DNA of 64,000 nt from Agapetus fuscipes (taxonomy: Eukaryota; Arthropoda; Insecta; Trichoptera; Glossosomatidae), in the NCBI GenBank assembly GCA_951799405.1, contig OX637343.1, forward strand, positions 9,464,524 to 9,528,523, read 5' to 3'. The position numbers and the translations under genes are program-made. The notes below the pieces were generated by a model. That model was not told the origin of the DNA, made no database searches, and worked only from the letters and a program-made list of their open reading frames with translations. Positions 21,521 to 33,969 of the stretch are shown in pieces. The stretch's first letter is position 1; each line of letters begins with the position of its first letter.

Positions 21521-21692
21521 GGGCTGGAAGTCTCATCACCACGGTAATACTTACCTATTGAATATCAGTGATATTAATATGGAGACTAATCAGCTGTTTA
21601 CGTGTGGCCATCTTGGATTGACGGGGTCTTCATACAAATGTTACCGATATTCTTTAGTGAAGAGTTACCGCTGTGATGAGACTTCCAGGATG
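21521..21692. mobile_element. MITE-H copy 1
   Basis: Palindromic element: CTGGAAGTCTCATCACCACGG on the left faces TGTGATGAGACTTCCAG on the right, around GGCCATCTTGGATTGACGG. Confidence 0.87.
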
Positions 21693-22400
21693 AACTGCAA
21701 CCACCGTTGTGTATACAATCCATAACGCACGGAAGACTGCCTCAACTCGGTCCAGCAATCTTAAATCTACATTGGTCTTCCCACTGTCCTACGCCCCTTT
21801 GAGTCCGTCATCACAACCATCTTTTTCAAGCTCTGATATTCCATTTTAAGGTCCTGGTTTCTGGTACTGATTTTTCTGGTAGTCCATCTTGATACAGTCC
21901 GTATACTTCAGATTTTTTTTATGATTTGACTGCCTTTACTTGATTTTTCCAAGTAATGTCTTAAGGCAATATTTGTATACATTTCAATAGAAATTTATTT
22001 CAACGCAGAGATATTCACGACACCCATAATGTCGTACCACAATGAGTTCGGAACATTGAAAAGGGTGCGAAAATAAACCTGGTCATTCGGTCAAATTAAT
22101 TCCAAATCTGACCGCTGGATGTGTCTCATCCATACAAACCTTAATATCCGTTAAATTAAAGGTTAGAATCCAAATCAGTCATTACTCGTCGTTTTGATGA
22201 AAAATAAGATAGTACACCTACTAAATTGATTAAATCTGTAAAATAATTCAAAGAGTATACAATTTTCCTTGGGCTTAATAAAATCTAAATAATTTTAATT
22301 AACCCTTTTCAATTAGACGTAAATTTGATGAATTTTATTTTTTTGCGAGAAATTCAGCTTTACTACCTAAGTGATTTCCCATAAATAAATATTTTCTACA
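21693..22400. other. Unassigned spacer
   Basis: No recognised repeat or open frame. May include part of the gene 2 3' flank. Confidence 0.25.
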
Positions 22401-22402
22401 AT

Positions 22403-22404
22403 TA

Positions 22405-22455
<51 letters not shown>

Positions 22456-22460
22456 ATGAT
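22403..22460. repeat. ATG/GAT trinucleotide microsatellite
   Basis: About 17 near-perfect GAT units; they form the 3' tail of the adjoining minus-strand CR1-L element. Confidence 0.92.
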
Positions 22461-22700
22461 GATTTCCTTATAAGCGCCGTTTCGTAACTCAATGTCACTC
22501 CAAGGGCGCTTAGTATTTTACTGGGCGAAGAAAAATGTCTTCATCCTCCTCTTTAGGTCCTCAATCGTCTTAGACCTCCGGATTTCTGGTGGTAGTTGAT
22601 TCCAGGTCGCAGGGTTAATGAATATTTCTGTTCTGATGTTTCATGAAAAATTATAACTGTTAGTGCCATCTTTGACTAACGAGTGTCTACTTAAGGCTGG
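22461..22700 (-). mobile_element. CR1-L LINE 3' end
   Basis: The minus strand encodes ATWNQLPPEIRRSKTIEDLK then RRMKTFFFAQ and a stop, a clear CR1/L2-like C-terminus, then a short 3' UTR and the (CAT)n tail. Confidence 0.8.
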
Positions 22701-23107
22701 CCAAAAATCCCTGATTATTGGACATTTACAGTGGGTGACATCATATAGCCGAGGGGCAGTTTTTCGAACCTCATCACAGTAAAATTTTAGAAAACGGAGC
22801 TCTTTTAGTGTAACTTTATCTTTATGTGAATTATTATTGTAAAAGTGTTTAGAGTAAAAAATATTTAAATGATAATTAGCAAATTTATACAGATAATAAA
22901 ACCAAACGAGATTTAAAAATAATAACGTTAGGAATTTTAAGGTTCTATTTTTATATGTAAAGTTAGTGTCTTTGTTGATAATTTTATTTGTTGAAATAAA
23001 TATATTTTTTTACTTTTTAAAATGTGTCTTTTAATTAATTTCACATTTTTTATGATGATTTTCAATCTTTTATCTATGACATTTAAGACAACAACAGATA
23101 AAAGAGA
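22701..23107. other. AT-rich spacer
   Basis: AT-rich; the first part may extend the CR1-L ORF upstream. No motif recognised. Confidence 0.25.
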
Positions 23108-23226
23108 TATTCCAGACCTTCAAATGAACATAAGCTCTGCTACTCTTTCCGACTTTTCTGAAACAAAGGTGGCATTGGAAAACGTGAAACAATTTTTGCA
23201 GTACGGCTGGTCTAATATCAGCCTAT
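23108..23226 (-). mobile_element. Rep-B, decayed fragment
   Basis: CAAATGAACATAAGCTCTGC, CTGAAACAAAGGTGGCATTGG and CAGTACGGCTGGTC match the middle of Rep-B in reverse. Confidence 0.65.
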
Positions 23227-23689
23227 TATTAAAAAAAGTTATAACAAAAATGAGGAAATTTAGAAATTAATGACAAATTCAAATGATGGATTATTTTTTC
23301 TACAGAAAGATATTTTTTTAATGATTTTACTCAAAATAAAGTTGAAAAACCTATGAATAGGTTTCATCTCTTTTGTTATTTCAATGACAAAATGAATGGT
23401 TTACAAATGACTGAAAGACGTTTTATTTTTTCAAGTTCAAAGCAACGTTTACAATTGTATTTTTTTTTGTTCAACTGTCAAATTTAAGAGTTTTAAATAG
23501 AGAATTACAAAATTTGTTCTAACAAAACTAATGATAAATCTTTTGAAAAAAACTTGCATTAAATCTAAGGTAAAAAAACCTTCTTCAAGGTTGAAAATTA
23601 TCGAATACAAGGTTTACGTGTTAAGAAAGAGATCTTTAAAAAAAAAACCCCAGAGATTTATATTGATTTTTTTTCTATAGACTTTTTAA

Positions 23690-24160
23690 CAGGGGAAATG
23701 TGAAAATAAAAAGGGGAAAAGGAAGACCGAGAAAGGTATGGTTCGATCAGATTGGAGAAATTGTGAAAGAATGGGACAGACAAAGCAAATGTAAAAGAAG
23801 GAAACGTATGAAAAATATAATGGATATAAAACTTAATGGAATTGTATGATAGAGAGATGGTTTGAGCGTGTAGAAAGAATGAATAATGATAGACTGACAA
23901 AGTATATATTATATTATATAGAGGAAATGTGAAAGGAAAAAGAGGAAAGGGAGACCGAGAAAATTATGAATGGATCAGATGGAGGTGATAGTGAAATAAT
24001 GGGATATACAAAGTGAGTATAAAATAAGAAAAAGTATCAAAAGGGGATGAGTATGAAGAAATTGAAAGAGGTATGTAAGGATAGGAAAAAGTTGAAGCAA
24101 CTCTGCAATGAGCTTCTGGCCACCCCTAGTGGAATGGCAACAGAGTTCCAGTTACAGAAT
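23690..24160 (+). pseudogene. LINE-F fragments, two partial copies
   Basis: The plus strand carries KRGKGRPRKVWFDQIGEI-type words, then a second GKRGKGRPRKL-like stretch about 245 bp on, and the LINE-F 3' UTR (GGCCACCCCTAGTGGAATGG). Confidence 0.7.
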
Positions 24161-24177
24161 ATACAGCTGATGTTTTC

Positions 24178-24362
24178 TTGTTTCTTGGGTTATAGGTAAG
24201 TATGAAGCTAACCACACGTACTGTAAAAATGTAATAAATGATGCCCTTTTTTCAGTAATGGGTGACAATAGTAGCGAAATATATGATGATTTGAAATTTT
24301 AGTTTTGTTAGCATGCCCACATGCACGTAGGCATGCTAATAAATTTGTGCAACATAAATTTT
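24178..24362 (+). mobile_element. Rep-B, strongly diverged
   Basis: TTCTTGGGTTATAGGTAAGT start and CCACACGTACTGTAAAAATG; the core is decayed. Confidence 0.55.
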
Positions 24363-24376
24363 AAATAATAAGAAAA

Positions 24377-24700
24377 AACGCAACTAAGCTACACATATAG
24401 TGTAACTTCTTGCCGCGTTATCCCCGAAGGGGTCGCATGTGGCGAGCTGAACCTATTTTTTTTTTAAGGTAAGGGGGCTGGCCTTACGCCAACAACTTCA
24501 GTTGAAGTGAGGGTTTCCCAGCTGCCGAGAGAGCTAGTACTCATTTCTTGTGAAGGCTGAGTAAAACTTGGCGGTATTTTATTTTGGGGTTTGAAATAAA
24601 CACCGGAACGTGAAAACATTTCTGACACCCTCGGTGGGATTCGAAACCTAGCTCACGGCATGGAATGCAAGCACTCTACCAACTGAGCTATCGACCGGAC
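24377..24700 (-). mobile_element. SINE-A, full length
   Basis: Well-preserved copy from AACGCAACTAAGCTACACAT to the head CAACTGAGCTATCGACCGG; the B box reads GGTTTCGAATCCC. Confidence 0.9.
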
Positions 24701-25040
24701 ATAAATCAATTTGATTATATAAAACATAAATATTTTTTTGAAATTTCACAAAATTCAAAGATGCTGATCATGAACTAAAAAAAAAATGTCAACAATAAAA
24801 AAATGCAAATATCTCATTCGTTGATTTATTATGACATTTACAAAAAAAATAAAAATGAATTACAGTCTTTTGTAACTACCAGAAAAACCTGATTTTATTG
24901 GAACATCTAATCTATAAAAAAAACATACATTTTAATATTGTTCAATATCTTTTGCAATGTATTTGGCATTTTGACGTGACTCATATTAAAACACGTTAAA
25001 TGTAAAACTGCAAGGTTGAATTTTGCAAAATATTGCAATT

Positions 25041-25258
25041 TATGTCGGTGTTATGGCCGAGGGATCAAGTCGCTGTTTCTGGATTGAGGTATTTGGAACA
25101 GAATAACGCTGTTTTGAATCACGCCTGGTCCATTTGACTATAACTTAGACCTTGGTTCAACAGATGCTATTGCATGCACACAATCTTCTGCTTTCGCGTG
25201 AAGACAACTGGCCAGGCAAAATAGGTTGGGTGAATTGCATTCCTCTTCACAACTTTAT
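25041..25258 (+). mobile_element. SINE-D copy 2
   Basis: TGTCGGTGTTATGGCCGAGG head with a tRNA-Leu-like A box, degraded B box (TTGAATCACGCCTGG), tail CTGGCCAGGCAAAATAGG. Confidence 0.72.
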
Positions 25259-25289
25259 TTAAAAAGAAATAAACATGGCCGATTTTTTA

Positions 25290-26530
25290 CTTTCTTGCTA
25301 TAGCCGAAGGCTATAAAGAAAGTTATGATTTGGTGTGAAAAAAAAATTTCGAGGTTTTCACGGAAATGAGTTGTCCTGGTGCAGGACATGCCAAAAAACA
25401 CTATCTTTTAAAAACGTCCGTCTGTATGTATGTATGTATGTATGTATGTATGTATGTATGTATGTATGTATGTATGTGTGTGTGTCACTTTCCAAAGTAT
25501 AAGACCTAGAGATACCAAATTTTGGCTACATCAACTTTTTTGGACATGTATTAAGTATGAATAACATGGCATTACACCAACTTGAAAATTCAAGATGGCT
25601 GCCATACAAAAAAAACATAAAATTGCACTTTTCTCATAAACGACTCCAAGAATTTTTCTTAAATTTTCAGAGTTGCCACTAATTAATTTTTAACTTAATA
25701 AATTAGTTATGACAACACTCTTACTAATCTGTGTCTATGGGCTGCCATATGAAAAAAACAAACGATTGTGATTTTCTCGAAAGTTAAGGGGTCAACAAAA
25801 ATATAATGTTCTACAATATTATGGACAACATAAATTTGCACAAATTTACAAAAAAAAATTTTTGAAAAAATAAATATAAAGCACCGTTTACACGACCTGA
25901 AATTTTAAATCGAAAATATTACAAAAACCTATTAAAATGCAAGATATTTAAATTTGTTTTAGATTTGATAGAAAGAACAAGCTTATTAATTTAATTCGTA
26001 ATCATTTTTTTTTTACTTTTTTGAGAATTCAAGATGGCTTCCGAAGAGCTGAAAATTTAAAATGCGATTTTCTCAAAAACGGCTCCGACGATTTTTCTTA
26101 ATTTTTTTGTGAATCCATTTTTATAATAGTGCTATCTAATAATTATAATCATTTCTTCATCATAATCTCGGTTTAGGGAGTTGCCATATAAAAGAAAAAA
26201 ATAATGGAAAAATTCTCGGCAGTTAGAGGGTTGATAAAAAAATAATGTAGCACAAATGTAAAACAATAATAATAAACTATATATTGCCATCATTATTTTT
26301 TCCAAAAAGTGAATCAAAAGTATAGCCGCCATACAAAGTGAAAATTTTCCATACAAAATGTATTAGCAATTTTCTTGGTAGTCAAAGGGTTAAAAATAGA
26401 TAAAAGGCTGCGATTCTTGAAATTTTATAAATACCAATAATAATCAGTCGTTACTTTTTCAAAATATAACTAAAAAGTGTACCCACCATACAAAGTCCTA
26501 GTTTGCATACAGAAGGGTTTAATGACCATC
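25290..26530. repeat. 1.2-kb repeat-like block with diverged internal copies
   Basis: Starts with a palindrome (TATAGCCGAAGGCTATA). The words TTCAAGATGGCT and TTTTCTCAWAAACG recur about 440 bp apart (25584 and 26026), and CCATACAAA recurs throughout, so the block grew by internal duplication. No coding signal. Confidence 0.5.
25421..25478. repeat. TATG microsatellite
   Basis: About 13 TATG units ending in a short GTGTGTGT run. Confidence 0.93.
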
Positions 26531-26750
26531 TATAATAATCTAGAATATAAGTTGCAATGAAATATAAACATTCAAAACTAATATGAAATGCATGCCCACA
26601 AACAGGTACGTGTAAGTTCGCGCTTACGAATGCTGAATTTGTACTTACAAATTAAAACCAAATCTCAAATGAACATAAAACCTGCAACTCTTGCCGACCT
26701 TCCTTGAAACAGGGGTGACATTGACAAAGTGAATTATTTTTTACACTTTG
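26531..26750 (-). mobile_element. Rep-B, nearly full length
   Basis: AATCTAGAATATAAGTTGCA end through GTTCGCGCTTACGAATGC to the CCTTGAAACAGGGGTGAC core; the last 40 bp are replaced by LINE-F. Confidence 0.83.
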
Positions 26751-26751
26751 G

Positions 26752-27451
26752 GAGGACTGAGAAATGCGAGAAAATTGAGATAAGACTGAATGAAAAAAGA
26801 GTGGAGGTCGTGAAAGAATTTGATTATCTGGGAAGCAAGTTTGAGTCGAATGCGAAATTGACGAAATAATTGGAAAAGCGCGCTAGTAGAGGAAGAAGTG
26901 TGATGGAAACGATTGGAAGAATTGCAAGAAATAGGAAACTTACGAAGAATAAGAGATCGGCGGTCCACAATGGCATATTGGTTGGTGGAAGTGAGGCTTA
27001 ATGAATGTGAGCTGAGTAAAGTACGGTTGAAATGGCTTGCCTGAGAGCAATGGCTGGAAAGACACTGAGTGATAGAGTACGTAATGCTTGAGTGATGAAC
27101 GAGTGTGGTATAAAAGAGAATATGAGAATGAAAGTACAAAAAAGTACAATGAGATGGTTCAGACATCTTGAAAGAAAGGATGATGAACAACTAACGAAGA
27201 AAGTGTACAAAGGAAATGTCAGAGGAAAGCGCGGAAGGGGAAGGCTGAGGAAAGAATGGTTAGACCAAATAGGTGAGATTGCGAAAGAATGGATTCTGCA
27301 GAGTGAGAATAAGAGAAGAGTGTGTATGAAAAAGGTGATGAATATTGAGGAAATAAAAGTGGTTTGTTAGGGCAGAAAAAAGTGGAGGCGCATCTGCAGA
27401 GGTACCGGTCACCCCTAGTGGAACGGCGGCAGGATACAGTACAGTACAGTA
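26752..27451 (+). pseudogene. LINE-F, longest C-terminal fragment
   Basis: Broken frame encoding EFDYLGSKFESNAKLTK, then MRWFRHLERKDDEQLTKKVY, RGKRGRGRLRKEWLDQIGEI and NKRRVCMKKVMNIEE: the thumb and C-terminal region of a non-LTR RT. Stops and frameshifts are present. The 3' UTR has CACCCCTAGTGGAACGG and an ACAGT tandem tail. Confidence 0.8.
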
Positions 27452-27454
27452 CAG
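27431..27454. repeat. ACAGT pentanucleotide tail of LINE-F
   Basis: Four ACAGT units directly after the LINE-F 3' UTR. Confidence 0.85.
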
Positions 27455-27488
27455 AGGTCAGCTTCATACCAACCTATAAGTCAAGGAT
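27453..27488 (-). mobile_element. Rep-B 5' end fragment
   Basis: CATACCAACCTATAAGTCAAGGA: probably the other half of the copy interrupted by LINE-F (26531-26750). Confidence 0.7.
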
Positions 27489-27499
27489 CTTTCTTGTGT

Positions 27500-27588
27500 A
27501 ATTGGCGCTTTTTCCAGAGAAGACCAACCTTGCAGAGGGCTCTTGAGTTGTGATTCACACAAAACGGCGCTCACCAAATAAATCATCC
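27500..27588 (+). mobile_element. SINE-C tail
   Basis: GAGGGCTCTTGAGTTGTGAT then CGGCGCTCACCAAATAAATC. The best-preserved example of the L2-like end on this strand. Confidence 0.78.
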
Positions 27589-28008
27589 AAATATTTTTTA
27601 TTCACTTAATAATTTTAATGGCTTTATCCATATTGTACGAGCATGCAGGTACACACCGCGGTGGAATAAAATTGATTTATTATCGATATATTATATTTTC
27701 ATTGAAACTGCATAAGCTGGTAGATGATTCTAGCTTTACATACGTCATACAGTGGGTTAATTTTTGCAAGAAAGTCGAGTACAGATTCTGTGCAATTTAT
27801 TTTAATTGCAATTTAAGAATTACAATTTTTAAGATGTCGTATTTTAAATTGTGTAACACATATAGTGTAACTGTTTACTGAGTTGTCCTTGAAAGGATGG
27901 TGTGTGATATGTAAAACCTATATATTTTTACAGGTCAGGCGGCCAGCCACACCCTAACCACTTCAATGAAATTGAAGTTTTCACGCTTTTTGAGGGGCTG
28001 GTACTCTA

Positions 28009-28474
28009 ACTAGTCTAATCTAAGTTGCAAAGATATGTTACATTGAAGATTCACATTACATGCATTCTCACAACCAGACACGTACAAGTTCGCGCTTGCA
28101 CATGCCTCATGTGAACATACAACATAAAAACCAAATCTCAAATATATATATATACAAGGATAATTTATTTATAAGGTACACATAATAAAAGAGCGCCGTT
28201 TTTGTGTGTGTCACACCTCAAGGGCCCTCTCAAATCACGGATAAGACTTTTTGTAAAGATGCGTCTTTAGTGCTCCTTTAAAGACACCAACACTTTCTGC
28301 CTTCCTCACATTAGGTGGTAGTCTGTTCCACTCCATTGGGCCCGCAAACCGGAAAGCACTTAAATGGACATACACCCTGCAACTCTTGCCGTCCTTCCCT
28401 TAAACAGGGGTGACATTAGCAAAGTGAACAATTTTTACAGCATGGGTGGTCAGCCGCATACCAACTTATAAGTC
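28009..28474 (-). mobile_element. Rep-B split by L2-E, inside SINE-A
   Basis: TAATCTAAGTTGCAAAGATA to ACCAAATCTCAAAT on the left, AAATGGACATACACCCTGC to CCAACTTATAAGTCA on the right; the two halves join exactly. Confidence 0.87.
28148..28361 (-). mobile_element. L2-E LINE 3' end, innermost of three nested elements
   Basis: TATA-rich tail, GATAATTTATTTATAAGGTA, then the shared GTCACACCTCAAGGGCCCTC and the reversed C-terminal coding end (GTCTGTTCCACTCCATTGGG). Confidence 0.82.
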
Positions 28475-28638
28475 ATTTCTTGTTAAGGTTGAGTAAACCT
28501 TGCCGGTATTTTATATTGGGTTTGAAATAAATATCAAATAGGGAAATCATTTCTAACATCCTCGGTGGGATCAAACCAGAGCTCTCGGCGTGGAATGCAA
28601 GCATTTTACCAAATAAGATATCGACCGAAATATCTTGT

Positions 28639-28818
28639 ATCCAAGTTGCAAAGATAAATTGCCATTGAAGGGTCATATTTAACCCACGCTCACCAGCAGA
28701 CACTTAGTTTGCGCTTGCGCATGCTGCATATGCACCTTCAACATAAAAATCACCTCACATGAACGTAAACCTTGCAACTCCTTCCAAAACCGGGGTAGTA
28801 TTGGTAACAGTGAACTAT
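28639..28818 (-). mobile_element. Rep-B, diverged
   Basis: CCAAGTTGCAAAGATAAATT through GTTTGCGCTTGCGCATGCTG to CCGGGGTAGTATTGG; the 5' end is missing. Confidence 0.75.
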
Positions 28819-29015
28819 ATTTAACAAAACGCATATTTAGGAAAAATATTTTTTTTAGTTTCATTTTTCTTTATTTTTTATTCACATCCCTTGCATGATA
28901 CAAAAAAAAACTTTATAAAATTAACCTACCAACTTTTTCAAGGTAAAACTTTTCTTTCACTTCTAAAACACATTATTTTAGGACCAAAATCAGTACCTAC
29001 TATTCACAATACTTA

Positions 29016-29021
29016 TTTATT
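29016..29021 (-). terminator. Candidate poly(A) signal of gene 3
   Basis: AATAAA on the minus strand about 86 nt past the TGA. Further copies lie at 28877-28882 and 28870-28875. Motif evidence only. Confidence 0.35.
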
Positions 29022-29106
29022 TAAAAATCTAAAACACGTACAAAACTTACAGCTGAATTTCAGGATTCACTTAATGATACTTTTTCTAATAATTATTTTA
29101 CAGATT

Positions 29107-29261
29107 TCATTTTTCCGGGAACAGTTGTGGGTAGGTGTACTGACCCAATATAGTGTTGGTTAGTCTAAGAAATAGCACAGAAAGTTCTCTTTCCAGAGCT
29201 GGAAAAAGTTCCTTGCTGAAGACGTCGAAGTTTTGGTTGATGACGTTGTTGATCACATCAC
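29107..29261 (-). CDS. Gene 3 exon 6 with stop
   Basis: The acceptor TTTGCAG leads into GDVINNVINQNFDVFSKELF, then the terminal helix and YTYPQLFPEK-TGA. Confidence 0.93.
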
Positions 29262-32200
29262 CTGCAAAGATAAGAAGGTTATTAAATCAGAAGTTATATT
29301 TTTTTTTGTTTTGTGTACTTGTATCCAACCACCGCTCCGTAACGGATGACTAGTATCTATAATCTAAGTTGCAAGGATATATTCATTCAAAGCTCTCAGA
29401 TGTATGATCACAAACAAACACGTGTAGTTCGCGCTTACAAATGCTGATTGTGTACTTACAAATAAAATCCAAACCTCAAATGAGCATAAGCCCTGTAACT
29501 CTTGCCGACCTTCTCTGAAACAGGGTGACATTGGCAAAATGAACCATTTTTTACAGTATGAGTGGGCAGCCTCATACCAACCTAAAAGTCAAGGAATAAT
29601 GCAATCTTATTTATTTGATAAAATCCATTTTTTTGGTCGTCACCATCTACGCTTTCTATAGAAATTCCAAATCTCATCAATATTCTTTTGAACCGTTCCT
29701 CTCATATATACGAGATGGGATGATTTATTTGTTGAGCGCTGTTTTTTGTGTAAATCACACCTGAAGATTCCTCTGTGAGCTTGGTTGTCTCAGTAGAAAG
29801 CGCAGATTCTCAAGCAAGACCTAGTTCCTGTAAGGCTGGACCTATGGTGAACGGTCTCTGATAGTGTAGATTAAATAATTGTTCAATTCAGCGAAGACCA
29901 TATTTGAAAAATGTTTTTTTTTTAATACTCCACCGAAAATCCTTCCGATCACGAGTCCAAATTGTTGACCACTAGGGTCTCATATTATTGCTTATGCCGC
30001 ACTCATTCATAACCAAGTTATTTATGACCGTATTATTCAGATTTTGGGTCTGATATCTACATATGTATTTTATTTCATAGGAAAGGATATCAGTCATTTT
30101 TAAACACTTTTCTTTCAGTGTTTTTTTTTAAATAATTTAAACAACTACTAGTAGAAGTTGGTATCAAATAATATGGAGACTAAATATGCTCGTTTTTTTT
30201 TCGGTGGCCGTTTTTTAATGCAATTACGTATGTATACATGTGCGCGGATATGTAAGCCATGGTCGCGCGGGTTACAACATAAATTAATTATTATGAATGT
30301 AAGCTCGCACTGTGCCATACAGATTGTGTGACTCCACCTTGACTTTAAAAGTCTCGAACTGCAGACAGACTACCAAAAAGTTACAACGCATAGAGAGACC
30401 AGTAAGTCTACTGAGGAATGCTTATTATGAACAGGGTGCTGTGTAAAAAACAGATAAATATGTACTATTAATCTATAATCTGCTAAGGAAAATCCTGGGA
30501 CCCGTGAATGATGGCGAAACCTGGAGAATAAGATACAACAGTAACTTTAACTCTGTTGTCATTCCATTAGGGGTGGCCAAAGCCTCTGCAGATCTGTTTC
30601 TATTTCTTTCTATTCTTACATACCTCTTTGAATTCATTCATATCAATCACATTTTTTTTCTTTTACATCCACTTTGTATATTATATTCTTTCACTATCAC
30701 CTCAATCTAATCACTCCATAATATTATTTTCGGACGTCACTTACCTCTTTTTCCTTTCACACTTGATTTCTTTATTGTATCCTTTATAAGTCTATCATCA
30801 TTCATTTTTTCTACATGTCCAAACCATCTCATCACATTCTTTTGAACACTAACTTTTCCATCCTCTTTCAACTTACATTCATTCTTTATCCATTCATTTC
30901 TAACTCTATCCTTCAGAATTTTTCCAGTTATGCTTCTCAAATGCATTATTTTCACCGTACAACGTACAACGTCGTGCAATGAAGAGCTATATAACATATA
31001 TGAAGCTCCCAGACTCTCTGTACAATCTATATTAAAAATTCTAAGATAGGCTGAACATGCGCAGAGAATGCCGCCTTTACGGGCTTAAAAATGATCCTTG
31101 AGGGGCATCCGGGTGGGAAAAAAAGAGTTGGCAGACCTAGGCTGAGATAAGAGGATGAGGGCAGGAAGGACGAAAACCAACTACTGCAAGTGATAGACCA
31201 ATAGACTACAGAACGGTCAAGACATTGGATGGCGACATCTATTTATTTTCACACTTTAAGAAGCCAACCTTTGAGCTATCGTTTATTTGAATGAAGGTCC
31301 TGAAAGGGTGTGAGTGTGCGATATAAAAATTTCAAACTATCTACAGTCATGCACAAAAAAAGTGTTGTACTTATTTTACTGCTCACCGCATACAAGACCA
31401 TAGTCTATTTTTGGTGAAGTAGACCGTAAAACCATGAATCTACCATGTAGTATGAAGAAATGAATGTATCAAATAAAATAAAAGATTTATGAGGTCAGCA
31501 CGTGGATTGGCATAATAAACAATAATGTGTCGTCACCCGGCAGGGTTGATAGGGAAAAGGTTAATACATGAAGAAGAAAAATATACCTGTACCCTTAGTA
31601 CGAGTTGCAAAACTTGAGTGATGTAAAGTTTACGACAATTATTAAAGAGTGATTTTCCCCAAAAACTGCCGTTTTTGTTTGTTTGAACTTGATTTTCTTC
31701 ATCACTGTAACTCTTTTGTTAAGACTATAAAGTGTAAGAAACAAAAACGGCAGATTTTGGGAGAAATCACTCTTTAATATTTTCCGTAAACTTTACTTTT
31801 CTCAAGTTATGCAACTCGTACTAAGGGTACTGAAGATGGGAGTTAGGTGCTGCTTCTCTCGAAACTGTTTTTTTTTGTATTGTAGCAAATTATGCTAATT
31901 TAATCATTTATAAAGCTACAATCGAATACGTATAATGATGATTGTGTACAAAATAAACTAAAAAAAGTGATTTTTAACAAAATGATTTTTATTTTAATTT
32001 ATAAAATATTGGACTTGAGTGGTTTTGAATGTCGGCGTCTCTTGTATCTGTGTATTACATTTTGATCAGGTGGTTTCACGTCCACTAATTCACATTATGA
32101 AACACTTATTCAATTCGTAGATTATTTATATAATTTACGTACAATTATTTGTAAAACTCGTTTTTATTTATTACGAAATGCACTTCCAATAAATAAAAAG

Positions 32201-33932
32201 TAAATTAACTTAATTAGATACAATTAAATTTAAAAATATTTTTTTATTTCAGAGGATTTAATTTAAGAGTTTAAAGTTTTTTTTTTACTTGTATTTAGTC
32301 GCCATTCCACTAGGGATGGCCAGTATCTTTGGTAGATGTATAAATTAAAGATAAATTTAAAAAAAAATGTGTGCCCTCTTTGTCATACTTCTTTCATCTC
32401 TTCATTATTTATCTCTCTCTTCATGCATGCTCTTGTTTTATTCTTACGCTACAAATTTCAGCCGCTTGCAAAGTCAGTTATTTGATCAATTCATTATTTC
32501 CTCGGTCTGCCCATTTTGTTGAAAATATATAAATCTTATATCTACTAGACTGTCCTTTGAATGAAAAAAGGTAGGAAATTTAAGGCCAAAAAGAGCAAGA
32601 ATGGCGATCTTGACTAGCGTATTTGAAATATAACAACGCTGGTTCAATTCCCGCCCCTTGACTGTTACTTTGACCCTGATTTAGCAGATGTCCTTGGGTA
32701 AATTATAATTAAAAACTCATTCAATAGTTCCCTCCTGCTCTATAATCTATAATCTTAGTTGCAAATATATGATAACATTCAAAATTCATATTCAATGTAT
32801 GCCCACAAACCGACACGTGTAAGTTAGCGCTTACAAATGCAGCACATGTACTTACAAATTACAATCCAAACCTCAAATCAACATAAATCCTGCAACTATA
32901 GTCGACTTTCCTGAAACAGGGATGGCACTGGCAAAGTGAATCAACCAAAAAGAAGAATAATAAGAAATTAAAATGAAAAAATATATTTTGAAGTCATAAT
33001 GTGAATGCCTGTTTCTGGTTAGGCCTAAATGGGTTGGTGAATTGCTTTCCTTTTCACAAATTAATTTTAATAATAATTTTAACAGAATTTATTTTAAACG
33101 GTTTGGTTCACAATTTACAAAACTTGACGATCACTGCTTATTGGTCTTTCACGGCAAAATGCTTGAAGCGACTAATCTGCTGATGACCTATTGCAGTGCC
33201 TTTATATAGGTACAAAAGAGATATTTCTTGCATATTCCAGATCGTTCGATCTCTCGCTCATACCAGACCGCCGTTCATGTACCTTACTACTACCATCATG
33301 GATCATACTGGACTGTTCTACACACACTATTGTTCTCGTACAGGCGCGCGTAGGTACTCCAAGTTCATAACAATAAATAAGAAGTGTTTGGAATTCCTCA
33401 CCCAAAACACCCTCTCCTCCAAACAGGTTGAAGAGATGCACGCTCCCTTTGCCAACCTTGATCTTCAGCCTCATGTCCTTGACGAAGACGTGCTGCTGGC
33501 CGTTCCTCTCCACCAGCTCGCAGTCCATCTCACAGACGCCCATGCAGTTGGCTGGAAGAAGAAGAAGACAAAGGATGAAGAAGGTGGCGAGACATTATGA
33601 AAACGCACACTAAGCTACACATATAGTGTTAATTCTTGCCTGCGTTATCTTCAAAGGCGTTATCTTTTTTAAAGATTTACGAATTTACCGATCAACTTTA
33701 ACCGATATTTCATGAAACACGTGTGACATTGGCAAAGTGAACCATTTTTGTTACAGTATGGCTGGTCAGCTTCATACCAACCAGGCGCGTACATGGGGTA
33801 TAGGCAAATACATATCCGAATAAATATTTTCTCCCATTCCTTCAAAATACCTCATTTGAAAATTGACTGAAGTGCTTACGATGGCTCCAATACTTATGTT
33901 TTGAATTTTAAATTTGAATATCAAGCTTAAAT

Positions 33933-33969
<37 letters not shown>

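Larger units (their letters stand above)
27854..28631 (-). mobile_element. SINE-A split by a nested Rep-B
   Basis: Outer parts 27854-28008 (3' half, from TAACACATATAGTGTAAC) and 28475-28631 (TTTCTTGTTAAGGTTGAGTA to the decayed head) are contiguous in SINE-A. The gap holds Rep-B, which itself holds L2-E. Confidence 0.83.

Noticed and set aside
22403..22460. CRISPR-like or satellite array
   Set aside because: A simple trinucleotide repeat with no spacers; it is the tail of a CR1-L element.
33202..33543. A 113-aa minus-strand open frame starting MGVCEMDC
   Set aside because: The ATG is internal to gene 3 exon 5; the frame continues past the GTGAGG donor into intron sequence.
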